Part shown: positions 18,440-27,518 of the stretch, piece after piece
Position numbering within the stretch: position 1 is the stretch's first letter
How the letters are laid out: every line of letters starts with the position of its first letter
Source of the DNA: Rhodococcus sp. G-MC3
Lineage (GTDB): Bacteria; Actinomycetota; Actinomycetes; Mycobacteriales; Mycobacteriaceae
NCBI RefSeq assembly: GCF_030063335.1
Contig: NZ_JASISW010000011.1
Coordinates: forward strand, 116,390-180,389
Direction: 5' to 3'
Length of the DNA: 64,000 nt
Notes under the pieces: generated by a model
Told to the model about the DNA's origin: nothing
What the model saw: only the letters and a program-made list of their open reading frames with translations
The model's database searches: none
Translations under genes and position numbers: made by a program

Positions 18440-19278
18440 GTTGGCGTATGCGCGTTGTCCACACCACGGGCTATCAGTACGACGCGCCGGTGACGTCGTC
18501 GTACAACGAAGCGCGACTGACTCCGCGAAGTGACAACCGGCAAAATGTCATTCTGAATCGAGTGGAGACCAATCCGGTCACCAGGAGCTACCGCTACACC
18601 GACTACTGGGGAACTGCGGTCACGGCATTCGACCTACACGCACCGCACACCGAACTCGAGGTCACGGGATCGTCTGTGGTGGAGACGGATCCGTTCTCCC
18701 CTCCCGAAGAGATCGCAACATGGGAGGAATTGGCGAGCGAGGGCGTCATCGATCGATTCAACGAAGTACTCGACAACACCGAGTACGTTCCCAAGAATCG
18801 GCAGTTGGCCGTTATCGCCAAGAAGCTGTCGAAAGGGTTGCCGCCGCAGGAATCCGTCGTCGAGGTGGCCAACTGGGTGAATCAGGAAATGTCCTACGTG
18901 CCGGGCACAACGGGTGTGCACACGTCCGCCGTCGAGGCGTGGTCCGAGAAGAAGGGCGTTTGCCAGGACTACGCCCACTTGACCCTGCTGTTGCTGCGCA
19001 GCATCGGAATTCCGAGCCGCTACGTATCCGGATATCTTCACCCGAAAAAGGAAGCTGCCCTCGGTGTCTCGGTCGAGGGACAGAGTCATGCGTGGATCGA
19101 GGCGTGGACCGGTGCCTGGTGGGGCTATGACCCGACCAATGCGATCGCAGTCAACGAGCAACACGTGTCGGTCGGACTCGGTCGTGACTACGCCGATGTG
19201 CCACCGCTCAAAGGAATTTTCTCCGGAGGTGGATCCACCGCACTCGATGTTGTAGTGGAGATCACGCGACTGGCGTAA
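18436..19278 (+). CDS. Transglutaminase-like cysteine peptidase/amidase
   Basis: A 280-residue protein with an N-terminal beta-rich domain (about 1-85) and a transglutaminase-like core. The catalytic triad is visible: Cys176 in KGVCQDYAHL, His218 in SHAWIEAW and Asp232 in YDPTN. No signal peptide, so it acts in the cytoplasm with its ATP-grasp and alpha-E partners. Homologue of Rv2409c. GTG start overlaps the alpha-E stop. In this family the core more often cleaves or transfers peptide/isopeptide bonds than crosslinks proteins; the substrate is unknown. Confidence 0.9.
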   Translation: MSWRMRVVHTTGYQYDAPVTSSYNEARLTPRSDNRQNVILNRVETNPVTRSYRYTDYWGTAVTAFDLHAPHTELEVTGSSVVETDPFSPPEEIATWEELASEGVIDRFNEVLDNTEYVPKNRQLAVIAKKLSKGLPPQESVVEVANWVNQEMSYVPGTTGVHTSAVEAWSEKKGVCQDYAHLTLLLLRSIGIPSRYVSGYLHPKKEAALGVSVEGQSHAWIEAWTGAWWGYDPTNAIAVNEQHVSVGLGRDYADVPPLKGIFSGGGSTALDVVVEITRLA

Positions 19279-19330
19279 CGTACTGCTCGACAGGCTTTGA
19301 TCGAGGACCTTCTCAGCAGAGGCGGGGCAC

Positions 19331-20101
19331 ATGTCTACGGCACAGGAATACGTGGAACCGGAAGTAATCTCGGACACGAAAAAGTATGTCGCAGAAGCGA
19401 TCGGAACGTTCGTCCTGGTGTTCGCTGCCGTGGGAACTGCTGTGTTCGCCGGCGACAAGGTCGGCAATCTCGGTGTGGCGTTTGCATTCGGGTTGACGCT
19501 TCTGTTCCTCGTCTATGCGATCGGCCCGATCTCGGGCTGCCACGTCAATCCCGCTGTGACGGTCGGGCAAGCGTTGCTGGGCAGGCTGTCCTGGGGTCGA
19601 GCAGCCCTCTACATCGCCGCGCAGGTGGTCGGTGGGCTCGTGGCGGGAGCTGTGCTGTTCGCTGTGGCCAACAGTCTCCCGTCGTACGACCGTGCGGTGA
19701 ACGGGCTCGGCGCCAACGGGTGGGGCGCACACAGTCCGTCCGCGATCAAGGGTCCGCTGGGTGGCATCCTCGAGAACGGATACGGCATCGGTGCAGCTGT
19801 TCTCGTCGAAGTTCTGCTGACGGCACTACTGGTGTTCGTCGTGCTCGCTTCGACCGATCAGATCTCGGATGTACCGATGGCAGGCGTATCGATCGGGTTC
19901 ACGCTGGTGGTCATCCACCTGGTGTCGATCCCGATCGACAACACCTCCGTCAACCCTGCACGCAGCCTGGCGGTGGCGTTCTGGCAGCCGGGTGCCCTAG
20001 CTCAGTTGTGGGTATTCCTGGTGTTCCCGTTGGTCGGCGGAGCGCTGGGTGCGCTCGTCTACCGCGGGGTGTTCGGCCGGTACGACCGTTTGGGATCCTG
20101 A
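19331..20101 (+). CDS. Aquaporin (MIP family channel)
   Basis: A 256-residue membrane protein with six hydrophobic segments and both pore half-helices: HVNPAVT (NPA at 73-75) and SVNPARS (near residue 202). The long loop between helices 3 and 4 (SLPSYDRAVNGLGANGWGAHSP) is like AqpZ-type water channels. The arginine after the second NPA is present. It stands alone 52 bases after the transglutaminase gene and ends one base before the convergent MazF-like gene. Water rather than glycerol is favoured by the AqpZ-like sequence, not proven. Confidence 0.92.
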   Translation: MSTAQEYVEPEVISDTKKYVAEAIGTFVLVFAAVGTAVFAGDKVGNLGVAFAFGLTLLFLVYAIGPISGCHVNPAVTVGQALLGRLSWGRAALYIAAQVVGGLVAGAVLFAVANSLPSYDRAVNGLGANGWGAHSPSAIKGPLGGILENGYGIGAAVLVEVLLTALLVFVVLASTDQISDVPMAGVSIGFTLVVIHLVSIPIDNTSVNPARSLAVAFWQPGALAQLWVFLVFPLVGGALGALVYRGVFGRYDRLGS

Positions 20102-20102
20102 G

Positions 20103-20666
20103 TCAGGACCAGCTGTAGTTCGAACGTAGCCGCGTGGCCACGGCTTCGAACTTGCCCTTGGCGAGGATCGCGCCCTCGCGGCGGATCCCGGTTTCGGGTA
20201 CATCGAGGACTCGGTCGAGACGAATCCAACTCGGTCGACCCTCGGCGTCCCACGATCCGGTACCGATCGACACCCAGTCGGGGTCGCCGTCGTGCTTGTC
20301 CTGACTCGACAACATCAGTCCGAGCAGTGTGGTGCCATCGCGGCCGACAACGAGGACGGGGCGATCCTTGCCTTGGGACGCATCTTCTTCGTAGGTGACC
20401 CAGGTCCACACGATCTCACCTGGATCGGCCTTGCCGTCGAGATCGGGGGAGTACTGGACCTGTCGCGCGCGATGCGCGGTCGGGACTGTTTTCGACGCCA
20501 CCGGGCGTCCCTGTTCGACGACAGGACCGGTCGAACCAGCGCCGGTGATGGCGTCTCTACCCTTCTGCAGCGCTCCCGAGTTCTGCAGCTGACGAAACAG
20601 TCTCGGTCCCTCGCGCAGTGCGATCTTGCCGATTTCCTTGCCGATTTTGCTCCAGTTGCCAGCCAT
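20103..20666 (-). CDS. PemK/MazF-like protein
   Basis: A 187-residue protein. The C-terminal about 110 residues are a PemK/MazF-type fold: [29 protein letters not shown], with the strand-turn and conserved PVLVV segment, then [11 protein letters not shown]. The N-terminal 70 residues are a helical extension not found in classic toxins. No antitoxin ORF precedes it; the next gene upstream is divergent lepA. In mycobacteria a protein of this kind also sits beside lepA without an antitoxin, so a housekeeping or RNA-binding role is as likely as a toxin. ATG at 20666. Confidence 0.75.
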   Translation of the reverse strand: MAGNWSKIGKEIGKIALREGPRLFRQLQNSGALQKGRDAITGAGSTGPVVEQGRPVASKTVPTAHRARQVQYSPDLDGKADPGEIVWTWVTYEEDASQGKDRPVLVVGRDGTTLLGLMLSSQDKHDGDPDWVSIGTGSWDAEGRPSWIRLDRVLDVPETGIRREGAILAKGKFEAVATRLRSNYSWS

Positions 20667-20763
20667 GAGAGTCGAGTTTAGACAGCAGCCACTGACGGTG
20701 CCGACCCACAGGCGTGGGACGATGATTGTGTTCTCTCTACGAAAACGCCAGCAAAGGATACGA

Positions 20764-22605
20764 GTGCCCAGCTTCGCCGACACGACGTTCACCGATCCCG
20801 CTCGGATCAGGAACTTCTGCATCATCGCCCACATCGACCACGGGAAGTCGACGCTGGCAGATCGGATGCTGCAGCTCACCGGCGTCGTCGACGAGCGGTC
20901 GATGCGAGCCCAGTATCTGGATCGCATGGACATCGAGCGCGAGCGCGGCATCACCATCAAGGCGCAGAACGTCCGTCTGCCGTGGGTTGTCGACGGCGAA
21001 GAATTCGTGTTGCACCTCATCGACACACCCGGCCACGTCGACTTCACGTACGAGGTCTCGCGTGCCCTCGAGGCGTGTGAAGGTGCAGTTCTGCTCGTCG
21101 ACGCTGCGCAGGGAATCGAGGCGCAGACGCTGGCGAACCTCTACCTCGCCCTCGACAAAGACCTGACGATCATCCCGGTGCTCAACAAGATCGACCTTCC
21201 CGCGGCCGACCCGGATCGGTATGCGGGCGAGATCGCCCACATCATCGGTTGCGAGCCCGGCGATGTACTTCGCGTGTCCGGCAAGACCGGCGTCGGTGTC
21301 GAGGAGTTGCTCAACGAGGTCGTGAAGCTGGTGCCTGCGCCGGTCGGCAATCCCGACGGTCCAGCGCGAGCAATGATTTTCGACTCCGTCTACGACACCT
21401 ACCGCGGCGTGGTGACCTACGTCCGGGTGGTCGATGGCGCGCTCAACCCGCGCGAGAAGGTCACGATGATGTCGACCGGCTCGACGCACGAACTGCTCGA
21501 AGTGGGCATCGTCTCACCCGATCCGAAGGCAACAAAGGGACTGGGAGTCGGCGAGGTCGGTTACCTGATCACCGGCGTCAAGGACGTACGCCAGTCGAAG
21601 GTCGGCGACACCGTCACCACGTTCCGCAAGGGTGCGACCGAGCCGTTGACCGGATATCGCGAACCGCGCCCGATGGTCTACTCCGGGCTGTATCCGCTCG
21701 ACGGCTCCGACTACCCGGATTTGCGCGACGCGCTGGAAAAGCTGCAGCTCAACGATGCGGCGCTGACCTACGAGCCGGAGACGTCGGTGGCGCTCGGGTT
21801 CGGCTTCCGCTGCGGTTTCCTCGGTCTGTTGCACATGGAGATCACACGTGAGCGGTTGGAGCGCGAGTTCAACCTCGACCTCATCTCCACCTCACCGAAC
21901 GTCGTGTACCGCGTCGAGATGGAGGACAATGCCGAGCACGTCGTGACCAACCCGTCGTACTGGCCCGAGGGGAAGGTTCGTGACGTGTACGAGCCGATGG
22001 TCAAGTGCACCATCATCTCTCCGAGTGAGTTCATCGGTTCGATCATGGAACTGTGTCAGGGCAGGCGCGGCGAGCTCGGCGGCATGGACTACCTGTCCGA
22101 AACCCGAGTCGAGCTGCGTTACACCATTCCGATGGCCGAGATCATCTTCGATTTCTTCGACATTCTGAAGTCGCGCACCCGCGGTTATGCCAGCCTCGAC
22201 TACGAGGAGATCGGCGAGCAGAGCGCAGCACTCGTCAAGGTCGACATCCTGCTGCAAGGCGAGGCCGTCGACGCGTTTTCCGCGATCGTCCACAAGGATG
22301 CCGCGGCTGCCTACGGCAACAAAATGACGACGAAGCTCAAGGAACTGATCCCGCGGCAGCAGTTCGAGGTGCCTATTCAGGCTGCAATCGGATCGAGGAT
22401 CATTGCGCGCGAAAACATCAGAGCGATCCGCAAGGACGTCCTGGCCAAGTGCTACGGCGGCGACATCAGCCGTAAGCGCAAGCTGCTGGAGAAGCAGAAG
22501 GAAGGCAAGAAGCGCATGAAGACGATCGGCCGCGTCGAGGTGCCGCAGGAAGCATTCGTCGCTGCGTTGTCGTCGGAATCCTCGACGGACAAGCCGAAGA
22601 AGTAA
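20764..22605 (+). CDS. lepA: Elongation factor 4
   Basis: A 613-residue translational GTPase that back-translocates ribosomes. GTPase motifs: AHIDHGKST (G1), [13 protein letters not shown] (G2), DTPGH (G3) and NKIDLP (G4); the C-terminal LepA domain contains the [23 protein letters not shown] segment. Start chosen at GTG 20764 ([18 protein letters not shown]) because AAAGGA lies five bases before it and this is the conserved beginning; in-frame ATGs further up, such as 20722, would add an unconserved basic stretch. Confidence 0.97.
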   Translation: MPSFADTTFTDPARIRNFCIIAHIDHGKSTLADRMLQLTGVVDERSMRAQYLDRMDIERERGITIKAQNVRLPWVVDGEEFVLHLIDTPGHVDFTYEVSRALEACEGAVLLVDAAQGIEAQTLANLYLALDKDLTIIPVLNKIDLPAADPDRYAGEIAHIIGCEPGDVLRVSGKTGVGVEELLNEVVKLVPAPVGNPDGPARAMIFDSVYDTYRGVVTYVRVVDGALNPREKVTMMSTGSTHELLEVGIVSPDPKATKGLGVGEVGYLITGVKDVRQSKVGDTVTTFRKGATEPLTGYREPRPMVYSGLYPLDGSDYPDLRDALEKLQLNDAALTYEPETSVALGFGFRCGFLGLLHMEITRERLEREFNLDLISTSPNVVYRVEMEDNAEHVVTNPSYWPEGKVRDVYEPMVKCTIISPSEFIGSIMELCQGRRGELGGMDYLSETRVELRYTIPMAEIIFDFFDILKSRTRGYASLDYEEIGEQSAALVKVDILLQGEAVDAFSAIVHKDAAAAYGNKMTTKLKELIPRQQFEVPIQAAIGSRIIARENIRAIRKDVLAKCYGGDISRKRKLLEKQKEGKKRMKTIGRVEVPQEAFVAALSSESSTDKPKK

Positions 22606-22635
22606 TCCGGCGCGGCACGAGTAGATTCCTATGGT

Positions 22636-23643
22636 GTGACGACGCGAATACTGAGCGAACTGACCATTCCGATCATCAGTGCCCCGATGGCGGGCGGACC
22701 GTCCACCCCCGAGTTGGCCGAGGCTGTGTCGCGGGCAGGTGGCCTGGGCATGCTGGCCGGGGCACTGTTGGACATCGAGAAGCTCGAATCGCAGGTGGAT
22801 TCGCTTCGTGCGGTAACTTTCGGAGTCAATCTGTTCCTGCCCGATGATCCTTCTGGGGCCGACGTTGCGGCCTACGCGAGGAGGATCCAGCCGTGGTTCG
22901 ACAAGTTCGGTGCCGAACCGGGCAAGCTACCGCGGCGCGACGACCATTATTCGGCCAAGTTTCGTTGGCTCGTCGAGCATCCGGTTCCGTTGGTGTCGAG
23001 TACCTTCGGCACGTTCAGTGCGGCCGAGGTCGAGGCTCTGCACGGGGCCGGTACCGAGGTGTGGTGCACCGTAACGTCTGCGGCCGAGGCCGCAGAAGCT
23101 GATTCGAACGGCGTCGACGCCCTCGTGGTACAGGGCCCCGAAGCCGGTGGCCACCGCGGAAGCTTCGACGGCTCGGCGCCCGATCTGCCGTTGTTCGAAC
23201 TGCTTGCCGCGGTGCGTGCAGTGTCGGGTCTGCCGCGAATTGCGGCCGGCGGACTCATGGACGGCGCGGACATTTCGCCGTTGCTCGCTTCGGGCGTTGC
23301 GCATGCAGCGCAGCTCGGCACAGCGTTCCTCAACACTGCCGAGGCGGGGACGCGTCCTGTGCACCGCGAACAGTTGACGGCGGCGTCGGGAACGGCTGTC
23401 ACACGGGCGTTCTCGGGCCGACCTGCACGCGGACTGATCAACGAGTTCATGCTGGAGAACTCCGAGGCCGCGCCGTTGGCGTATCCGGATCTTCACTATT
23501 TGACGGCACCGATGCGCGCGAAGTCAGCTGCAGCGGGGGACCCGTCCGGGTTGTCGATGTGGGCAGGGACGGGCCACCGGCGGGCTCGTGCGACTACAGC
23601 GTCCGAGCTGATGGCCGAATGGGCGAAGCAGCTCGGACGCTAG
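22636..23643 (+). CDS. Nitronate monooxygenase family flavoprotein
   Basis: A 335-residue TIM-barrel FMN enzyme. IISAPMAGGPSTPELAEAVSRAGGLG at the N-terminus, VQGPEAGGHRG near 165 (class I NMO signature region with the catalytic His) and AAGGLMDGADI near 207 are typical. Nitronate monooxygenases detoxify propionate-3-nitronate-like compounds; some actinobacterial relatives act on other substrates. GTG start 30 bases after lepA, likely read from the same transcript. Confidence 0.88.
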   Translation: MTTRILSELTIPIISAPMAGGPSTPELAEAVSRAGGLGMLAGALLDIEKLESQVDSLRAVTFGVNLFLPDDPSGADVAAYARRIQPWFDKFGAEPGKLPRRDDHYSAKFRWLVEHPVPLVSSTFGTFSAAEVEALHGAGTEVWCTVTSAAEAAEADSNGVDALVVQGPEAGGHRGSFDGSAPDLPLFELLAAVRAVSGLPRIAAGGLMDGADISPLLASGVAHAAQLGTAFLNTAEAGTRPVHREQLTAASGTAVTRAFSGRPARGLINEFMLENSEAAPLAYPDLHYLTAPMRAKSAAAGDPSGLSMWAGTGHRRARATTASELMAEWAKQLGR

Positions 23644-23663
23644 GTGCCGGACACGTAACGCGA

Positions 23664-25706
23664 CTAGTTGGTGTGCGCCGGTTGGAAATGACCAGCGGCC
23701 TGCGTCTCCTCGGCGCGAATCACGTGTACTACGGCGTTGATCAATGCGAGGTGAGTGAAGGCCTGGGGGAAGTTGCCGAGATGGCGACCGGTTTTGGCGT
23801 CGATCTCCTCCGCGTACAACTTGAGGGGACTGGCGTAGCCGAGCAGCCGCTGGCACAGATGCTTGGCGCGTGGAAGTTCGTCTATCTCCACGAGTGCCGA
23901 TACCAGCCAGAAGGAGCAGATGGTGAAGGTGCCTTCTTCCCCGGCCAAGCCGTCGTCGGTGGTCTCGACGCGGTAGCGCAGCACCAACCCGTCCTCGGTG
24001 AGTTCGTCGGCGATTGCAAGGACTGTCGCCTTGATGCGTTCGTCGTCGGCGGGAAGGAACCTGAGCAACGGCGCGAGGAGCAGCGATGCGTCGAGAGATG
24101 GGTGACCGTATCGCTGAGTGAAGACGCCGCGAGAGTCGACGCCGTGCTCGAGGATGTCTGCTTTGATCTCGTCGGCAATCTCGCTCCACTGTTGTGCGTA
24201 GCCCATCTCGCCGTGTATTTCGGCGAGTTTCGAACCGCGGTCGAGCGCCACCCAGCACATCAGCTTGGATGAGGTGAAGTGCTGCGGTTCCCCGCGCACT
24301 TCCCAGATTCCGCGGTCGGGCTTGCGCCAGTTCGCGATCGCTTCTTCGACCTGACGCTTGAGCAACGGCCACAGAAACTCGGGAACATGCTCGCGCGATT
24401 TGACGTGCAGGTACACCGAGTCGAGCATGGTGCCCCAGATGTCGTGTTGCTCTTGGTTGTACGCACCGTTTCCGATGCGCACCGGGCGTGCGCCGTCGTA
24501 GCCGGACAAATGTGGGAGTTCACTCTCTTCGAGAGTCTTCTCGCCGCCGATGCCGTACATCACCTGTAACGGGTTGGCGTTGCCGTTGTCGGACTTGGAT
24601 ACATCGGCCATGAACGAAAAGAAGTCGTTGGCCTCACGATCGAGTCCGAGGGTGTACAGGCCCCACAGGGCGAACGTGGAGTCGCGTACCCAGGTGTATC
24701 GATAGTCCCAGTTACGCTCTCCGCCAGGCGTTTCCGGTAGCGACGTGGTCGATGCGGCAAGCAGAGCGCCGGTCGGTGCGTACGTGAGGCCCTTCAACGC
24801 CAGCGCGCTGCGCTGCAGGTAGCCCCGCCACGGATGGTCGGGGAACCGGCCGATAGTGATCCACTGACGCCAACACTCGGACGTGCGCCACATTTTCTCG
24901 GCCGCCTCGTCGAAGGTCCGAGGTGCGGGCAGGTCGGACCAGGACAGAGCGACGAAGATGTTGTCACCCTCCGACATTCGCGTGCGGGCCCGCGCTTCAC
25001 GACCTTCGATGCCGATACGGAGATTGGTGGTCAGCTTCAGCGTCGGCTGGTCGCCGATCGCGCTGGCCTCGCACGTTGCCGTCGCTTCCTCGTAGACCTT
25101 GCCTGTGAATTCCCACTGCGCGGGCGCACGGTGGTAATCGAAAGCAGGCTCGCAGCTCATCTCCAGCTCGACGGTGCCGCTGACACACTTCACCGTCCGG
25201 AGAAGGATGTGCTCGGCATCCCAGTCCGTCGGCGCTCGCTTGTGTGTGCGCGAGCGTTGGTCGGTGTTGTGCCAAGGACCCATCACCAACGCGTCGCGGA
25301 TGACGAGCCAGCCAGTTTCGGTCTGCCACGTCGTCTCGACGATCAGGCCGCCGGGGAGATAGCGACGCGCGGCGGGGACGGATTGTCCGTACGGTCCGAC
25401 ACGGAAATGCCCGGCGCTGCGGTCGAGGACGGCACCGAAGACGCTCGGTGAGTCGGGGCGCGGAACGCACATCCACTCGACCGAGCCGTTGCGCGCGATG
25501 AGGCACGTGGTCTCGCAGTCGGAAAGGAAGGCGTAGTCGTCGATGGGCGGAAAGGCGCTGCGATAGGACGTCAGCGTGGACACGGGAGCGTCCGTGCTGG
25601 CCAGAACCCCCTGAGGGTCGTCTGTGTCTGCATCTGGCACACCTGGTCTCAGGATCGTGTCGTCTCGCACGGGCACAACCGTCGACTGCTCCTCGAATGC
25701 CGTCAT
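23664..25706 (-). CDS. Glycoside hydrolase family 15 protein, probable trehalase
   Basis: A 680-residue glucoamylase-like protein with an N-terminal beta domain (about 60-290) and an (alpha/alpha)6 barrel. Marks include PPIDDYAFLSDCETTCLIARNGSVEW, NWDYRYTWVRDSTFALWGL near 335 and KPDRGIWEVRGEPQHFTSSKLMCWVALDRG near 465, which carry the acid/base glutamates of GH15. Cytoplasmic (no signal). The M. tuberculosis counterpart in this position, Rv2402, belongs to the same family, whose mycobacterial members hydrolyse trehalose. Convergent with the nitronate monooxygenase gene and divergent from a small membrane protein gene. Confidence 0.9.
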   Translation of the reverse strand: MTAFEEQSTVVPVRDDTILRPGVPDADTDDPQGVLASTDAPVSTLTSYRSAFPPIDDYAFLSDCETTCLIARNGSVEWMCVPRPDSPSVFGAVLDRSAGHFRVGPYGQSVPAARRYLPGGLIVETTWQTETGWLVIRDALVMGPWHNTDQRSRTHKRAPTDWDAEHILLRTVKCVSGTVELEMSCEPAFDYHRAPAQWEFTGKVYEEATATCEASAIGDQPTLKLTTNLRIGIEGREARARTRMSEGDNIFVALSWSDLPAPRTFDEAAEKMWRTSECWRQWITIGRFPDHPWRGYLQRSALALKGLTYAPTGALLAASTTSLPETPGGERNWDYRYTWVRDSTFALWGLYTLGLDREANDFFSFMADVSKSDNGNANPLQVMYGIGGEKTLEESELPHLSGYDGARPVRIGNGAYNQEQHDIWGTMLDSVYLHVKSREHVPEFLWPLLKRQVEEAIANWRKPDRGIWEVRGEPQHFTSSKLMCWVALDRGSKLAEIHGEMGYAQQWSEIADEIKADILEHGVDSRGVFTQRYGHPSLDASLLLAPLLRFLPADDERIKATVLAIADELTEDGLVLRYRVETTDDGLAGEEGTFTICSFWLVSALVEIDELPRAKHLCQRLLGYASPLKLYAEEIDAKTGRHLGNFPQAFTHLALINAVVHVIRAEETQAAGHFQPAHTN

Positions 25707-25820
25707 GGGTCAATCATCGACGCCAGGGGTGCACTCCGTCCACCGCTGGCGTGCATCGGCGTGGCGCCCGGGACGACCGGGAGTGACGCCTACGGGACCG
25801 ACCCGTTTAAGGTGGAGTGC

Positions 25821-26051
25821 GTGCACGCGCTAGCCACCTGGTGGGACGGGATCGAACTGTGGATCACCGGTCTCCCGTTCGTTCCGCAGTCGATCGTCGT
25901 GCTGTTGGTGTCCGTTCCTGCCGCGTTCCTGTTGGCGTGGGCGTTCGACGGCGTGCTGGCGGGAGTGCTTCACCTGCTCGGGCGCGATGCACATGCCGAA
26001 CGAGACACGACAGAGGTCGTGTCGGATCCATCGATCACGGAAGGTTCCTGA
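25821..26051 (+). CDS. Small membrane protein of unknown function
   Basis: A 76-residue protein with one or two hydrophobic segments (PFVPQSIVVLLVSVPAAFLL and AWAFDGVLAGVLHLLG) and a charged C-terminal tail. Not recognised. GTG at 25821 is preferred because GGTGGAG lies just before it; another GTG at 25812 is in frame. It stands between the divergent GH15 gene and the sulfate uptake genes, near the position of the small membrane gene Rv2401A. The stop overlaps the ATG of an even smaller membrane ORF (TGATG). Confidence 0.6.
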   Translation: MHALATWWDGIELWITGLPFVPQSIVVLLVSVPAAFLLAWAFDGVLAGVLHLLGRDAHAERDTTEVVSDPSITEGS

Positions 26052-26128
26052 TGCCGAAGTCGAGGGTCTCGCTCGCGCTGATCGCCCTGTTGGTTCTCGT
26101 CGTACTCGCGTGGTTTCTGACCAGGTGA
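26051..26128 (+). CDS. 25-residue single-pass membrane microprotein
   Basis: A 25-codon ORF starting MPKSRVSLALIALLVL and ending WFLTR: a short basic N-terminus, one membrane helix and a basic end, a typical membrane microprotein layout. Its ATG shares one base with the stop of the 76-residue gene (TGATG), which favours coupled translation. A GGTT/AAGG site (26041-26044) inside the upstream gene could serve it. Function unknown; it could be a chance ORF, but the composition is very membrane-like. Confidence 0.45.
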   Translation: MPKSRVSLALIALLVLVVLAWFLTR

Positions 26129-26148
26129 TCGAGGGCAGCCGTGCAGGA

Positions 26149-26178
26149 TTAGAGTCCGATCGGATCCTCTGCTAGATT
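26149..26178 (+). promoter_or_regulatory. Promoter for the subI leader and sulfate ABC operon
   Basis: A -10 hexamer TAGATT (26173-26178) ends seven bases before a GTG at 26186, the spacing expected if transcription starts at that G. A weak -35 (TTAGAG, 26149-26154) is 18 bases upstream. Between them lies a 10-bp palindrome TCCGATCGGA (26155-26164), a possible repressor site. Confidence 0.6.
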
Positions 26179-26185
26179 TCTGACC

Positions 26186-26287
26186 GTGTCTGTCGCTGCC
26201 GAGTACCGAGTCCGCCATGAATTGGCGTTGATTGCGGTCGGCATGCTTGCAGTCGCCGATATCGACTGTCGGCGCTCCACGCCCTAG
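26186..26287 (+). CDS. Leaderless short ORF (leader peptide) upstream of subI-cysTWA
   Basis: A 33-codon ORF starting GTG at 26186 and ending TAG at 26285-26287, encoding a peptide that ends ADIDCRRSTP. Its start codon coincides with the predicted transcription start (TAGATT seven bases before), so it would be translated without a ribosome site. It precedes the sulfate-binding protein gene by 203 bases. Short leader ORFs with cysteine codons near the end sit before sulfur operons in many actinobacteria and are known in mycobacteria to sense cysteine supply. Here there is one cysteine followed by two arginines, so sensing might not be for cysteine alone. Confidence 0.6.
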   Translation: MSVAAEYRVRHELALIAVGMLAVADIDCRRSTP

Positions 26288-26490
26288 CTGCGGCGCTTTT
26301 CCGACGGTACTTCGTGCGGCAGGATCCGTCTCGGGTCGCGGACCCTACTGATCTCACGCAGTCGCTCCATGCTCCGTTCAGCCCGGTCCCGTGCAGCCCT
26401 GCCGACAAGCGATTCTTGTCGTCCGCATGTCCTCGTACGACTTCAGTCAACAGTTTCCGAGATCACATACTCGATGAAAGGCACTATTCG
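26288..26490 (+). other. Untranslated leader of the sulfate transport operon
   Basis: 203 bases between the leader ORF stop and subI. Two small hairpins can form: GGGTC/GACCC around GCG (26333-26345) and CGACAAG/CTTGTCG around a 5-base loop (26403-26421). Neither is followed by a U run, so they are not classic terminators. No other gene is seen; subI has GAAAGG about 10 bases before its ATG. Confidence 0.5.
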
Positions 26491-27513
26491 ATGAGGCACA
26501 GCTCTCGTTATCTGCTCACCACCTTTGCTGCCGTGGGAACCCTGGTGCTTGCTGCATGCGGTGGCGGATCGAGCGATATCGTCGGTGCCGAAGGCGGCTC
26601 GGCGAGCGGTGCCGCGCTCACTCTCGTGGGATATGCAGTGCCGAAGAACGGCTGGGATGCAATTGCTCCGGCGTTCGCAGAGACCGAGGCGGGCGACGGT
26701 ACGTCGATCAACGCCGACTACGGCGCATCAGGTAACCAGTCGCGCAAGGTCGCCGACGGCGCACCGGCCGACATCGTCAACTTCTCGGTCGAACCCGATG
26801 TTGCCCGTCTGGTCAAAGCAGGCAAGGTCGACGAGAACTGGAACGAGAACGCTTACGGGGGAGTGCCCTTCGGCTCCGTCGTGACGCTCGTCGTTCGAGA
26901 GGGCAATCCGAAGAACATCCAGACCTGGGACGACCTACTCGCGCCCGATGTCCAGGTGATCAGCCCGAGCCCGCTGAGCTCGGGATCGGCCAAATGGAAC
27001 CTTCTCGCGCCGTATGCGGCCAAGAGCAATGGCGGCCAGGACAAGCAGGCGGGTCTCGACTACGTCCAGCAGCTGGTGTCCGGTCACTTCCCGGTTCAGC
27101 CCGAATCGGGTCGCGCCGCTACCGAAGCATTCCTGCAGGGGCAGGGCGATGTTCTCATCAGCTACGAGAACGAGGCGTTGCTGATCGAGTCGCAGGGCGA
27201 GAAGGTCGAGCACATCGACGTCGCGGACACATTCCGCATCGACAACCCGGTGGCGGTGGTGAACACCAGCTCGCAGCTCGACAAGGCGAACGCTCTCAAT
27301 GACTTCATCTACACCGACGAAGGCCAGAAGGTGTGGGCCGAGGCAGGCTTTCGGCCGACCAACCCGGAGATCGCAGCCGAATACTCGGACAAGTTCTTCA
27401 CCCCGACCGAACTGCGCACCATCGACGATCTCGGTGGCTGGACTCAGGTAGACGCCGACCTCTTCGGCGACAACGGCGCGATCACCACGATCTACAAAGA
27501 AAACACCAAGTAG
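26491..27513 (+). CDS. subI: Sulfate ABC transporter substrate-binding lipoprotein
   Basis: A 340-residue lipoprotein. The signal peptide ends in the lipobox LVLAACGGG, placing Cys near residue 22 for lipid attachment outside the membrane. The mature part matches the sulfate/thiosulfate-binding family: YAVPKNGWDAIAPAFAET, ADYGASGNQSRKVADGAPADIVNFS, SPLSSGSAKWNLLAPYA and SYENEALL. It delivers sulfate to CysT/CysW. ATG at 26491 chosen for the signal peptide; the frame remains open further upstream through the leader region without a signal-like sequence. cysT follows five bases later. Confidence 0.95.
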   Translation: MRHSSRYLLTTFAAVGTLVLAACGGGSSDIVGAEGGSASGAALTLVGYAVPKNGWDAIAPAFAETEAGDGTSINADYGASGNQSRKVADGAPADIVNFSVEPDVARLVKAGKVDENWNENAYGGVPFGSVVTLVVREGNPKNIQTWDDLLAPDVQVISPSPLSSGSAKWNLLAPYAAKSNGGQDKQAGLDYVQQLVSGHFPVQPESGRAATEAFLQGQGDVLISYENEALLIESQGEKVEHIDVADTFRIDNPVAVVNTSSQLDKANALNDFIYTDEGQKVWAEAGFRPTNPEIAAEYSDKFFTPTELRTIDDLGGWTQVDADLFGDNGAITTIYKENTK

Positions 27514-27518
27514 CAACT

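Noticed and set aside
18455..18463. A DnaA box (TTGTCCACA) inside the transglutaminase gene
   Set aside because: It is isolated and lies in codons for Val-Val-His-Thr at a conserved protein position, so chance or coding need explains it.
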